Below, piece after piece: positions 17,299-25,674 of a DNA stretch of 64,000 nt. The DNA comes from Chitinophagaceae bacterium BSSC1 (GTDB taxonomy: Bacteria; Bacteroidota; Bacteroidia; Chitinophagales; Chitinophagaceae). The translations under genes and the position numbers were made by a program. The stretch spans positions 372,001-436,000 of the forward strand of contig NKJC01000003.1 of assembly GCA_002256435.1 (NCBI GenBank), given 5' to 3'. The first letter of the stretch is position 1. Each line of letters begins with the position of its first letter. The notes beneath the pieces are model-generated. The model made no database searches. It was given only the letters and a program-made list of their open reading frames with translations, and had not been told where the DNA came from.

Positions 17299-20200
17299 CT
17301 TGGGATAAATTGTCAGAAATATTATTGGATATTCTAACCGTGCTTGTTTTCTCCTATTCAGCACTATTACTTTTGTCTTATGTGTTTTTAGGACTTTTTT
17401 CCATAGGGGAGACTACTAAGTATATGCGCAAGAATAGGTTTACGGACTACCGTTTACTAGCTTCCTCTATACACGCGCCAACAGTTAGTATTATTGCTCC
17501 TGCATACAATGAAGGAAAAACCATTGTAGAAAATGTGCGCTCTTTACTGTCTATTTTTTATACCAATTTAGAGGTAATCATTGTCAATGATGGTAGCAAG
17601 GATGATTCTTTAGAAAAACTTATCAAAGCATTTGACTTGGTAAGAGTAGATCATTTTATTGATGCAAAAATTGCAACAAAAGAAGTTAGAGGTGTATACA
17701 AGAGTAGAAAAAACATTCACCACAAACTGATTGTTGTTGACAAATTCAATGGTGGCAAAGCCGATTCTCTAAATGTTGGAATTAATATTTCATCTAAAAA
17801 ATACCTGGTATGTATAGACGTTGATTGCATATTAGAACAGGATGCATTATTAAAAATGGTTAAACCATTTATGGAGCAAACCAAGAAAAAAGTAATTGCT
17901 ACTGGTGGTGTAATAAGGGTTGCTAACTCTTGCATTGTAGAAGAGGGAAGATTATTAAAAGTTAGGCTACCAGAAGACTATTTACCAAGGATTCAGATTT
18001 TGGAATATATACGTGCGTTTATTCTTGGAAGAATGGCTTGGAGCAGGCTAAATGGATTACTCTTAATTTCTGGCGCATTTGGTGCATTTGATAAAGAAAT
18101 AGCCATCGCCTGTGGCGGATACAATCATAATACCGTAGGCGAGGATATGGAATTAGTGGTTAGGATGCGTAGATATATGGAAGAAAGAAATGAGGATTAT
18201 AATATCCGATACATTCCAGATCCATTGTGTTGGACAGAAGTACCTTCTAATCATACCATTTTAGGTAGACAAAGAAATAGATGGATCAGGGGAACTTTTG
18301 AAACTCTGAAATTGCACCGAATCATGTTCTTTAATCCTAGGTATCGTTTACTAGGCATGATTAGCTACCCCTATTGGTTCTTATTTGAAATGTGTGCTCC
18401 TATTTTTGAATTTTTTGGATTTTTTACTTTTATCATCATGGCTTTAACTGGCCATTTAGATTGGGGTTTCTTTTTTGGCTTCTCTTTATTTATTGTATTT
18501 TTTGTATACCTCTATTCTGCTTTTGCTATCTTAATGGAAGTAGCTTCTTTTAATCAATACAAGAGAAAAATTGACATCATGCGGCTCATGTTTACAGCTG
18601 CCACTGAACCATTTTTCTTTCATCCATTCTTGGTATGGAGCGGCATTAAAGGTTATTGGAATTTGATTACCAATAATAAGTCATGGGGAGAAATGACCCG
18701 GCAAGGGTTTACCAAAAAAGTGCAACCTGTTGCATCGTCCGTTACCACAAACCTACCAGCAAGAATCAATCAATCTACCCCAGCTAAGCCTACCGAAGAA
18801 CCCAAATGGATGGTAGAAAAATACCTAATTCCCATTTTAGTAAAAATTACCCATGCATTATCAGGCAGTTTTAGCAAGTTCCTATCATTGGCGCTCATAT
18901 TTGGCGGCTTATGTTTGTTGGGAAGAATTTTTGAATTAAGTGTTGATTATTTCAAACACGGATTAACTCCTTCTTTTGGTTTAGTCTTAGTGAATGCTTT
19001 TGCAAAAGATCTAATTTTCTGGATTACTGCCCTTGGATGGATGCTCCCCTTCTATTTAATACTAGTGCTTATTCACCATGGTTTGGGAAAACTATTTTTT
19101 ATAATTAGTGCTATTATTTTAACACTAGTGCAGTTATCTCTATCACAGTATTTTGTAAGTACCCTTGTTCCATTAGGAGCAGACCTTTGGGGTTATAGCA
19201 TTGCAGACATAAAACAAACTGTTGGATCTGCCGGCGGTATTCCTATTCCATTATTATTGGCGGGTAGCTTAATTACCATTGGTGCATTAGCCGCATTGAT
19301 TGCCATACCCAAAAAAGTGCATCCCAGACCCATTTTTGGCTACCTGATCTTGTTACTAATGGCTATTAATTTTTTGAGCAACATTCCACAGCAAGTAGAA
19401 GATTGGATGCCAGGCAATGAAGCCAGTAATAACCTTTCACTTAATAAATCACATCATTTTTTAAAAGCAACCTGGTCTCATTTCTTTCCTGCCGAGCAAG
19501 AATATGATATCTATGCTTCCAACTATTTAGGAGGTGCTATTGATATAGACAATGGATCAACGTTGACAAAGTTTCAATATGTAGACGAGTCCAATTTCCC
19601 TTTCTTACACAAAGTTGATAGTAGTGCCGATGTACTCTCTCCCTTTTTTGAAACAAGTACGCGCAAACCAAATATTGTCATTCTATTGGTAGAGGGTTTG
19701 GGTAGGGCATTCACCAATAGTGGTGGATACTTAGGCAATTTCACTCCAAACATAGATAGTCTTTCTACAAGAAGTTTGTATTGGGAGAATTTTCTTAGTG
19801 AAGGCGGAAGAACTTTTGCTGTCTTGCCTTCTTTAATTTCTTCCTTACCATTTGCAAAAAATGGGTTCAATGAGTTAGGGGAAGCTATGCCTGGCCATTT
19901 TTCATTAATCAATTTGCTCAAACAAAATGGTTATCAAACCAGTTTTTATTATGGGGGAGATTCCAAGTTTGATAACATGAAACAATTTTTGAATAAAAAC
20001 AAAGTGGATCATATTTATGACGAAGGCAATTTTCCAGCTGGTTATACCAAAATGCCATCTTCAAAAGAAGGATTTAGTTGGGGATATGGTGACAAAGACC
20101 TCTTAAACAGGTTTCTTGCTACACAACAAGACAGTACTAAACCCCAATTAAGTGTGGTGCTTACAGTTTCTACCCACAACCCATTTCTAATTAATGAACA

Positions 20201-20867
20201 GGATTCCTATTTGCAAAAATTTACTGATAGAATGACACAATTAGGTTTTACAGAAGATCAAAAAGCAAACTATAGAAATTACAGTTATCAATATGCGAGC
20301 ATTCTATATATGGATGAAGCCATTGGTAATTTTATACGAGCCTACCAACAAAGACCTGATTTTAACAATACGGTATTCTTAATTACGGGAGACCATCGAA
20401 TGCCTGAAATACCTATGAGCAGTAAGTTAGAGAGATATCATGTTCCATTGATGATCTATTCACCATTACTTAAACGTACAGCCAAATTCTCTTCTATCTC
20501 TACTCATTTTGATATTGCACCAAGTTTATTGGCTTGGTTACAAAAAAGCTATCAATTACAACTTCCAAATACAGTAGCGTGGATGGGAAGTGGTTTAGAT
20601 ACCACAAGGCAATTTAGAAATATACATGCGTATCCTTTTATGCAGACCAAAACAGATATAGTAGATTTTGTACAAGGGGATTATTGGATAAATCAGAATA
20701 GCCTTTTTAAAATTTCTGCCAATATGGATTTAACTCCTATTACAGATGCAGACAAAACCAACCAACTAAAAGCTGGGTTTAATAGGTTTAAATCAAAGAA
20801 TGATCAATTTATGGGTAGTTTGAAATTAATTCCAGATACGCTATTATTACGCTACTCTGCAAATTAA
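17295..20867 (+). CDS. GT2 glycosyltransferase fused to LtaS-like alkaline phosphatase-superfamily domain
   Basis: A 1190-residue membrane protein. After one helix (about 11-36) comes a processive GT2 domain: PAYNEG (69-74), D99 in VNDGS, D175/D177 in CIDVD, E283-D284, and the Q326-x-x-R-W330 signature, as in cellulose, hyaluronan and poly-GlcNAc synthases. Helices at about 350-460 complete the synthase. A Pro-rich linker (about 480-510) leads into a second membrane part with five helices (about 530-710) and an extracytoplasmic domain at 790-1110 that matches the LtaS/phosphoglycerol transferase family: E800 in LLVEGLG, nucleophile T840 in EGGRTF, H961 in STHNPF, and D1033-H1034 in TGDHR. All key residues of both halves are intact. 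Expected role is to make a polysaccharide and attach or transfer phospho-groups outside the membrane. The frame reaches back to 17202 but the coupled ATG at 17295 is preferred. Confidence 0.88.
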   Translation: MTWDKLSEILLDILTVLVFSYSALLLLSYVFLGLFSIGETTKYMRKNRFTDYRLLASSIHAPTVSIIAPAYNEGKTIVENVRSLLSIFYTNLEVIIVNDGSKDDSLEKLIKAFDLVRVDHFIDAKIATKEVRGVYKSRKNIHHKLIVVDKFNGGKADSLNVGINISSKKYLVCIDVDCILEQDALLKMVKPFMEQTKKKVIATGGVIRVANSCIVEEGRLLKVRLPEDYLPRIQILEYIRAFILGRMAWSRLNGLLLISGAFGAFDKEIAIACGGYNHNTVGEDMELVVRMRRYMEERNEDYNIRYIPDPLCWTEVPSNHTILGRQRNRWIRGTFETLKLHRIMFFNPRYRLLGMISYPYWFLFEMCAPIFEFFGFFTFIIMALTGHLDWGFFFGFSLFIVFFVYLYSAFAILMEVASFNQYKRKIDIMRLMFTAATEPFFFHPFLVWSGIKGYWNLITNNKSWGEMTRQGFTKKVQPVASSVTTNLPARINQSTPAKPTEEPKWMVEKYLIPILVKITHALSGSFSKFLSLALIFGGLCLLGRIFELSVDYFKHGLTPSFGLVLVNAFAKDLIFWITALGWMLPFYLILVLIHHGLGKLFFIISAIILTLVQLSLSQYFVSTLVPLGADLWGYSIADIKQTVGSAGGIPIPLLLAGSLITIGALAALIAIPKKVHPRPIFGYLILLLMAINFLSNIPQQVEDWMPGNEASNNLSLNKSHHFLKATWSHFFPAEQEYDIYASNYLGGAIDIDNGSTLTKFQYVDESNFPFLHKVDSSADVLSPFFETSTRKPNIVILLVEGLGRAFTNSGGYLGNFTPNIDSLSTRSLYWENFLSEGGRTFAVLPSLISSLPFAKNGFNELGEAMPGHFSLINLLKQNGYQTSFYYGGDSKFDNMKQFLNKNKVDHIYDEGNFPAGYTKMPSSKEGFSWGYGDKDLLNRFLATQQDSTKPQLSVVLTVSTHNPFLINEQDSYLQKFTDRMTQLGFTEDQKANYRNYSYQYASILYMDEAIGNFIRAYQQRPDFNNTVFLITGDHRMPEIPMSSKLERYHVPLMIYSPLLKRTAKFSSISTHFDIAPSLLAWLQKSYQLQLPNTVAWMGSGLDTTRQFRNIHAYPFMQTKTDIVDFVQGDYWINQNSLFKISANMDLTPITDADKTNQLKAGFNRFKSKNDQFMGSLKLIPDTLLLRYSAN

Positions 20868-22048
20868 TTGTGTTTTGAATAATAATAATCATTGAGAACA
20901 TTGGTCAGCAAGGGTTGATAGATTTCCCAAAAAAACACCCTCCTATCCATCCTATCTCTAGCATTGTAAAGAAAGGGTTTAAACAAAGGCATGCCTTTAA
21001 AATAAGCAGACTTTATACCAATTGGATTTTCGGAAAAATCAGTGGAAAGGTAAAAGAATTGGTAATCGTCTTTTTGATGCAAAGTAATAGCTGGAAAACT
21101 ATTGGGTATTTTAGCTTTATTCAAAATGGCTGCCCCCCTATCATTGGTATTAATATTAAAACTTGCCGCCGCATGATTGGTATTTTGATCAAAATCCATG
21201 ATTTCAAACCAATAAGTATAAGTGGTGCTTTCTTTTAAATGAAATTTAGCAATCCCTTCTTTATTGGCAACAATTTCAGGATATTGACTGGTCAAATCAT
21301 TTTCCTCTTCCAAAATCACTACACGCTTGTCATCATGCACAAAAGCAATCCCAGCTTTTTTGAATGGCCATATTCCTTGATGTTGGGCTTTATAATCCTT
21401 GATTAACCATTCAGGCAATTCTTTATTTTTACTACTATCAAAGCTGTCAAAATATCTACCAATCCAACCTGTCCATTTAATCCCATATAAGGTTTCAAAA
21501 CTGCTTCTTATTTGGGGCGTTGTAGGCGGCGCCAATGCATTAAATTCTACTATCACCAATTTCCCTTTGTCCTTCATAGAACCAAGAAACTGCAAATCCT
21601 GAAGACTCATACCTGTCTGTTGAAGATAGGCGCCATTACCTTGTTCAGTATTCCCATGACCATCATTTTTAAAAATGCCATAGGAATTGGTGAAATAAGC
21701 TAGGTCTGCATCCTTGCTTAACTGTTCTAACTGATTGGTAGAAAAACGCTCCAACCCTTTTAAAACAAATTTTTCCTTACTGGAGGTAAAAAAACCATAA
21801 TAGTCTTTTGATTGCTGGTATTGCTGTTTATCGGTCTTACTAAATTTCTCCTGACCCAGTACCCAGTTTAGTGAAACATGTTGTTTGCCTTGCTCAGAAA
21901 ACAAAGATTTATCAATAATGGCTACAACTAATTTTTTATTGGGACTTAAATACCAATAAATACTCATCCACAATGGTAAAAGAAAAAACATAACCATTAG
22001 GGTTCCAAAGGCATAGTGGCTATTGTATTTGAACCCGTTTGCTGACAT
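20864..22048 (-). CDS. single-pass membrane protein of unknown function
   Basis: A 394-residue protein that I do not recognise. It has a short cytoplasmic N-terminus, one transmembrane helix at about residues 14-33 and a large extracytoplasmic part. Motifs such as DADLAYFTNSYGIF, KLVIVEFNALAPPTTPQIR and WTGWIGRYFDSF suggest an alpha/beta (Rossmann-like) domain in the first half, and the second half looks beta-rich. There is no clear active site. The gene is last in the GH16, Hpt, REC operon and converges with the GT2/LtaS fusion, overlapping its 3' end by 4 bp. Context suggests a role in handling the polysaccharide that the synthase makes. Confidence 0.75.
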   Translation of the reverse strand: MSANGFKYNSHYAFGTLMVMFFLLPLWMSIYWYLSPNKKLVVAIIDKSLFSEQGKQHVSLNWVLGQEKFSKTDKQQYQQSKDYYGFFTSSKEKFVLKGLERFSTNQLEQLSKDADLAYFTNSYGIFKNDGHGNTEQGNGAYLQQTGMSLQDLQFLGSMKDKGKLVIVEFNALAPPTTPQIRSSFETLYGIKWTGWIGRYFDSFDSSKNKELPEWLIKDYKAQHQGIWPFKKAGIAFVHDDKRVVILEEENDLTSQYPEIVANKEGIAKFHLKESTTYTYWFEIMDFDQNTNHAAASFNINTNDRGAAILNKAKIPNSFPAITLHQKDDYQFFYLSTDFSENPIGIKSAYFKGMPLFKPFLYNARDRMDRRVFFWEIYQPLLTNVLNDYYYSKHN

Positions 22049-22071
22049 GTAAAAATATTAAATTGAAAACC

Positions 22072-22437
22072 TTATCTAGGTCTACTCAAGAGTCGTTTAA
22101 CCCTAATGGCCAATTCATTTAAACTAAATGGCTTGGTTATATAATCATCTGCACCCAACCCAAAAGCATTCATGACTACCGCTTCTTGCTCCATGGAAGA
22201 CAGTATGATAATGGGGATTTTCCAATTTAATTTTTGTCTAACCATACTCACTATTTCCAAACCAGACGCATAGGGCATCATGACATCTGTAATAATCATA
22301 TCAGGACGAATTTTGAGAATCTCTTTTTGTGTTTCTCTTCCGTCGGCAGTTGTAAAAACTTCGTAACCCTCTTTTTTCAATTTGAGTTCAATAGTCTTTA
22401 GCAGCATGGCATCATCTTCTGCAACAAGGATTTTCAT
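22072..22437 (-). CDS. stand-alone response regulator (REC domain only)
   Basis: A 121-residue protein that is one receiver domain with no output domain. The acidic pair D8-D9, phosphoacceptor D51 (ITDVMMP), S80 and K102 (ITKPF) are intact, so it should accept phosphate from a histidine kinase or Hpt protein. Single REC proteins act by protein contact, as CheY does. Its neighbours are an Hpt protein 26 nt upstream and the unknown membrane protein 23 nt downstream; no histidine kinase gene is in the window. It may tune the polysaccharide machinery through protein contact, which is inference. Confidence 0.93.
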   Translation of the reverse strand: MKILVAEDDAMLLKTIELKLKKEGYEVFTTADGRETQKEILKIRPDMIITDVMMPYASGLEIVSMVRQKLNWKIPIIILSSMEQEAVVMNAFGLGADDYITKPFSLNELAIRVKRLLSRPR

Positions 22438-22463
22438 ATAGTCTAATTAAAAACTGTTCAAAA

Positions 22464-22859
22464 TTAGTTTTTTTGGGCATTTTGTTCCAAGTCTGATTTT
22501 AAAACAGCCATTGCTTCAAGCATCTGTCTTTCTAAAACTTGGTACATCTTGTTAAAGATTCCCACAAGGCTTTCTACCATTGTCATATTCTGGTCAATTT
22601 CAGCGGCAGATTCAAGCAAGAGTAATACCTCCACCATTTTATGGGCCTTCAGCATGGCCACAGCACCTTTCAACTTGTGTGCTTTCTTATATATTTCATG
22701 ATAGTTCTTTTGCGCAACAAATTCTTGCAATTCTTTCAGGTCTTTTGGCGTGCTTGTTAAAAAGAAATTCATAATGATCAATAAGCTATGATTGTCACCT
22801 AGTTCTTCTAACAATGCGGTATTGAACATGATTTCTTCTTCCATGAAACTCTTGGTCAT
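22464..22859 (-). CDS. Hpt domain phosphotransfer protein
   Basis: A 131-residue all-alpha protein with the Hpt signature AHKLKGAVAML, in which H61 is the phosphorylated histidine. The helices on both sides fit the four-helix bundle of Hpt domains. It would relay phosphate between a hybrid kinase and the REC protein encoded next to it. It begins 59 nt after the GH16 stop, so it is probably in the same transcript. The upstream in-frame Mets (M6, M11) are alternative starts. Confidence 0.9.
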   Translation of the reverse strand: MTKSFMEEEIMFNTALLEELGDNHSLLIIMNFFLTSTPKDLKELQEFVAQKNYHEIYKKAHKLKGAVAMLKAHKMVEVLLLLESAAEIDQNMTMVESLVGIFNKMYQVLERQMLEAMAVLKSDLEQNAQKN

Positions 22860-22918
22860 TTGAATTAAAGTTAGTTAAAATTTACTGTTCTTCTTGTCTT
22901 AGGGAGTAGACAGATCTG

Positions 22919-23782
22919 TTAGTTACCAGATGTATAAACCTTAACCCAATCAATATACATGGTACCGGTTTGAATCTTGTTGCTGTCCAAAGTTGGATAA
23001 AACCCACCTCCAACCGCCAAATTCAATACCAATCTTTCTCGTTTTTCAAACAGTGAAGCAATATGGGGGTCATTTTTCTTAGTATCTACCAATTTACCGT
23101 CAAAATAGGATATCAATACGTCTTTAGACCATTCCATCCCATAAACATGAAAACAGTCAGCCAGATTAGTTGGAACTTGTATCATAGCAGTATGGTCTTC
23201 AGATTCCCCCTCATCCAATTTGGCTTCATAAAAATTAGTCAAGTATTTTTTTGGCTCTGATCCCCTAGCTTCCATAAAATCTATTTCCCCTTGACTTGGA
23301 TAAGGCGTTCCATAAGCCCAGAATGCAGGCCACATTCCATAACCCAAAGGCAATTTAATTCTTGCCATAATTCGTAGTTTGGAGTGTTTTTTATTGATAG
23401 AAAATAATTGTTTGCTCTCAATTCTACCAGAACTATATGCAAAACTGGCTATTGTCTTAACCTTGGGAAATTTAACACCAACCAACTGTTCTTTTCTAGC
23501 TTCAATGGCAAGAAGGCCATCTTGAATCATCAAATTGGAGGCTTGATACAATTGCAATTCATGATTATAAGCTCCGCTGTTCCAAATTTTCCACTTAGAC
23601 AGTTTTTGGTCAAATTGCTCTTCAAATATTTTTTTCCATCCTTTTGCCAATAAACCCGTTTCATCATGGGAATATCCACAATCATTGATATCACCATTCA
23701 TTAAAATTGGTTCTTGATTCATCCCCATTAATAAGGTCATAAAACAAACCAGAAGCAAATATTTGAACGAGGCGTTTAGCAT
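22919..23782 (-). CDS. GH16 family endo-beta-glucanase-like hydrolase
   Basis: A 287-residue secreted glycoside hydrolase. The N-terminus is hydrophobic and probably a signal peptide (MLNASFKYLLLVCFMTLLMG). The catalytic motif of GH16, E-[IL]-D-x-x-E, is present as GEIDFMEARG, with both glutamates intact, and MWPAFWAYG lies upstream as in the beta-jelly-roll family. It likely cleaves beta-1,3 or mixed-linkage glucans, or similar galactans. It is the first gene of the operon with Hpt, REC and the unknown membrane protein, and a TAACTTTG promoter sits 27 nt upstream. In this position it might cut the polymer that the GT2 fusion makes. Confidence 0.9.
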   Translation of the reverse strand: MLNASFKYLLLVCFMTLLMGMNQEPILMNGDINDCGYSHDETGLLAKGWKKIFEEQFDQKLSKWKIWNSGAYNHELQLYQASNLMIQDGLLAIEARKEQLVGVKFPKVKTIASFAYSSGRIESKQLFSINKKHSKLRIMARIKLPLGYGMWPAFWAYGTPYPSQGEIDFMEARGSEPKKYLTNFYEAKLDEGESEDHTAMIQVPTNLADCFHVYGMEWSKDVLISYFDGKLVDTKKNDPHIASLFEKRERLVLNLAVGGGFYPTLDSNKIQTGTMYIDWVKVYTSGN

Positions 23783-23808
23783 AGTAGGGAATGAATTTGC
23801 TGCTATTA

Positions 23809-23840
23809 CAAAGTTAAAGCGCTTTATGATAAACCATAAA
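23809..23840 (-). promoter_or_regulatory. predicted promoter of the GH16-Hpt-REC operon
   Basis: On the minus strand TTTA (23840-23837) and TAACTTTG (23816-23809) are 20 nt apart. The -7 box is a perfect TAnnTTTG. The leader to the ATG at 23782 would be about 22 nt. Confidence 0.55.
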
Positions 23841-23904
23841 CATGATGTTGCTCATTTTTTAAGAAAACACCAATTAATAGCTTGCAGCCCATAAGAACTG
23901 TTTG

Positions 23905-23948
23905 GTAACTATTGTTACAAAAGAGACAAATAGTTCTGCTTTCCTTTG
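23905..23948 (+). promoter_or_regulatory. Crp/Fnr-like operator and -7 box of the CoADR gene
   Basis: A palindrome GTAAC-TATT-GTTAC occupies 23905-23918 and is flanked by TTT and AAA. The -7 box TTCCTTTG (23941-23948) ends 36.5 bp from the dyad centre. With a start about 5 nt downstream of the box, the operator centre falls near -41.5, the class II position of Crp/Fnr activators. The same motif and spacing recur at 30170-30213 and 30256-30299. Confidence 0.65.
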
Positions 23949-23968
23949 TGCTACTAAAATAAGAAGCA

Positions 23969-25630
23969 ATGAAATATATTGTAATTGGTGCAGTAGCCGG
24001 TGGTGCAAGCGCCGCGGCAAGATTAAGAAGACTTGATGAACAAGCTGAAATAGTTATGTTTGAGAAGGGTGAATATGTATCCTATGCTAATTGTGGTTTA
24101 CCTTATTATATTGGAGAAGTCATTCAAGAAAGAAATAAACTATTTGTACAAACTGCTGCTTCTTTCAAATCTAGATTTAACATAGATGTTAGAATTTCTA
24201 CAGAAGTTATTGCGATTGATCCAGAACAAAAAATTGTAAGTGCAAAAAACTTACTTACCGGAGAGGAATACCAGGAAACCTATGACAAATTGGTATTATC
24301 ACCTGGGGCTGAACCCATTAGACCACCATTAAATGGGATCAACCTACCAGGCATTTATACCCTAAGAAATGTAGCAGACACTGATTATATTAAATCATTT
24401 GTTCAAAAGCACAAAACAAGCAAAGTGGTAGTCATTGGTGCTGGATTCATTGGTCTTGAAATGGCAGAAAACTTGCACGATTTAGGCATGAAAGTGAGCA
24501 TTATTGAAATGGGGAATCAAATACTAGCGCCGGTAGACTATCCTATTGCAGCATTAGTACAACAGCATATTCGTTCAAAAGGTGTGGACCTTAGACTATC
24601 CACTGCAGTAACTGGATTTGAAGCATTAGAAAAAGGGGTAAAAGTCTTATTCAAAGACGGAACTTCAATTGACGCAGAAATGGTATTACTTTCTATTGGA
24701 GTAAGGCCTGATACCAAATTAGCTAGCATGGCTGGTCTTAACTTAGGTGCAGCAAAAGGCATTTGGGTAAATGAATTTTTGCAAACTTCTAATCCAGATA
24801 TTTATGCCGTAGGCGATGCAATAGAATTTGCTAATCCTATCACTGGTCAATCAATGAATACTTACTTAGCTGGGCCTGCTAATAAACAAGGCAGAATAGC
24901 AGCCAATAATATAGTCATGGGAAACAAATCCCAATACCATGGAGCCATCAATACCGCAATTGTAAAGGTATTTGACATGACTGTGGCCACTGCAGGTACT
25001 GCATCCAAACATTTAAAAAATGCAGGTATTAAACATATTGTTTCTTCCAATCATAGTGGCTCACACGCAGGTTATTATCCTGGCGCCAAACAGATGGCTA
25101 TTCAAATTGCATTTTCTCCAGAAGATGGAAAATTATATAGTGCACAAATTGCAGGACAAGAAGGGGTTGATAAAAGAATTGATATTCTTTCTTCACTGAT
25201 TCAAAGAGGTAGCAATATTGCTGAGTTAGTTGAATTTGAACACGCTTATGCACCACCCTATTCTTCTGCTAAAGACCCCGTAAATATGGCAGGATTTGTA
25301 GCTGAAAATATTTTATTAGATAGACTACGTGTTTTCTACTGGGATGAAGTGAAACAATTACCAGAAACAGCATTATTGCTAGACGTGAGAACCAAGACCG
25401 AATTTGAAGCGGGTCATATTCCAAATGCCATTAATATTCCTGTAGATGAAATTCGTGATCGCATGCAGGAAATACCAACCAACAGACCCATTTACATATA
25501 TTGTGAAGCAGGTCTTAGAGGATATTTGGCTCAACGCATTCTTAGACAAACTGGTTATGAAACCGTAGCTAATTTGTCCGGTGGATATGTAAGTTGGAAA
25601 GCGGCAAATCAAGAAATGCAATTGCTTTGA
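23969..25630 (+). CDS. CoA-disulfide reductase with C-terminal rhodanese domain
   Basis: A 553-residue FAD protein. The N-terminal pyridine-nucleotide disulfide oxidoreductase part has VIGAVAGGASAAARLRR (FAD binding) and the redox-active Cys42 in SYANCGLPYY, the mark of the CoADR/persulfide reductase group; there is no second Cys as in glutathione reductases. The NAD(P) site is VVVIGAGFIGLEMAENL and the late FAD motif is DIYAVGDAIEF. Residues from about 455 form a rhodanese domain with active-site Cys512 in YCEAGLRG. Such fusions reduce CoA-disulfides or per/polysulfides and hand sulfane sulfur to the rhodanese. It has its own Crp/Fnr-type promoter and is followed by the dehydrogenase gene 44 nt on. 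Confidence 0.92.
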   Translation: MKYIVIGAVAGGASAAARLRRLDEQAEIVMFEKGEYVSYANCGLPYYIGEVIQERNKLFVQTAASFKSRFNIDVRISTEVIAIDPEQKIVSAKNLLTGEEYQETYDKLVLSPGAEPIRPPLNGINLPGIYTLRNVADTDYIKSFVQKHKTSKVVVIGAGFIGLEMAENLHDLGMKVSIIEMGNQILAPVDYPIAALVQQHIRSKGVDLRLSTAVTGFEALEKGVKVLFKDGTSIDAEMVLLSIGVRPDTKLASMAGLNLGAAKGIWVNEFLQTSNPDIYAVGDAIEFANPITGQSMNTYLAGPANKQGRIAANNIVMGNKSQYHGAINTAIVKVFDMTVATAGTASKHLKNAGIKHIVSSNHSGSHAGYYPGAKQMAIQIAFSPEDGKLYSAQIAGQEGVDKRIDILSSLIQRGSNIAELVEFEHAYAPPYSSAKDPVNMAGFVAENILLDRLRVFYWDEVKQLPETALLLDVRTKTEFEAGHIPNAINIPVDEIRDRMQEIPTNRPIYIYCEAGLRGYLAQRILRQTGYETVANLSGGYVSWKAANQEMQLL

Positions 25631-25674
25631 TAGAACTGATGTTGTAATTTGTACCACAATATATTTTACACATC

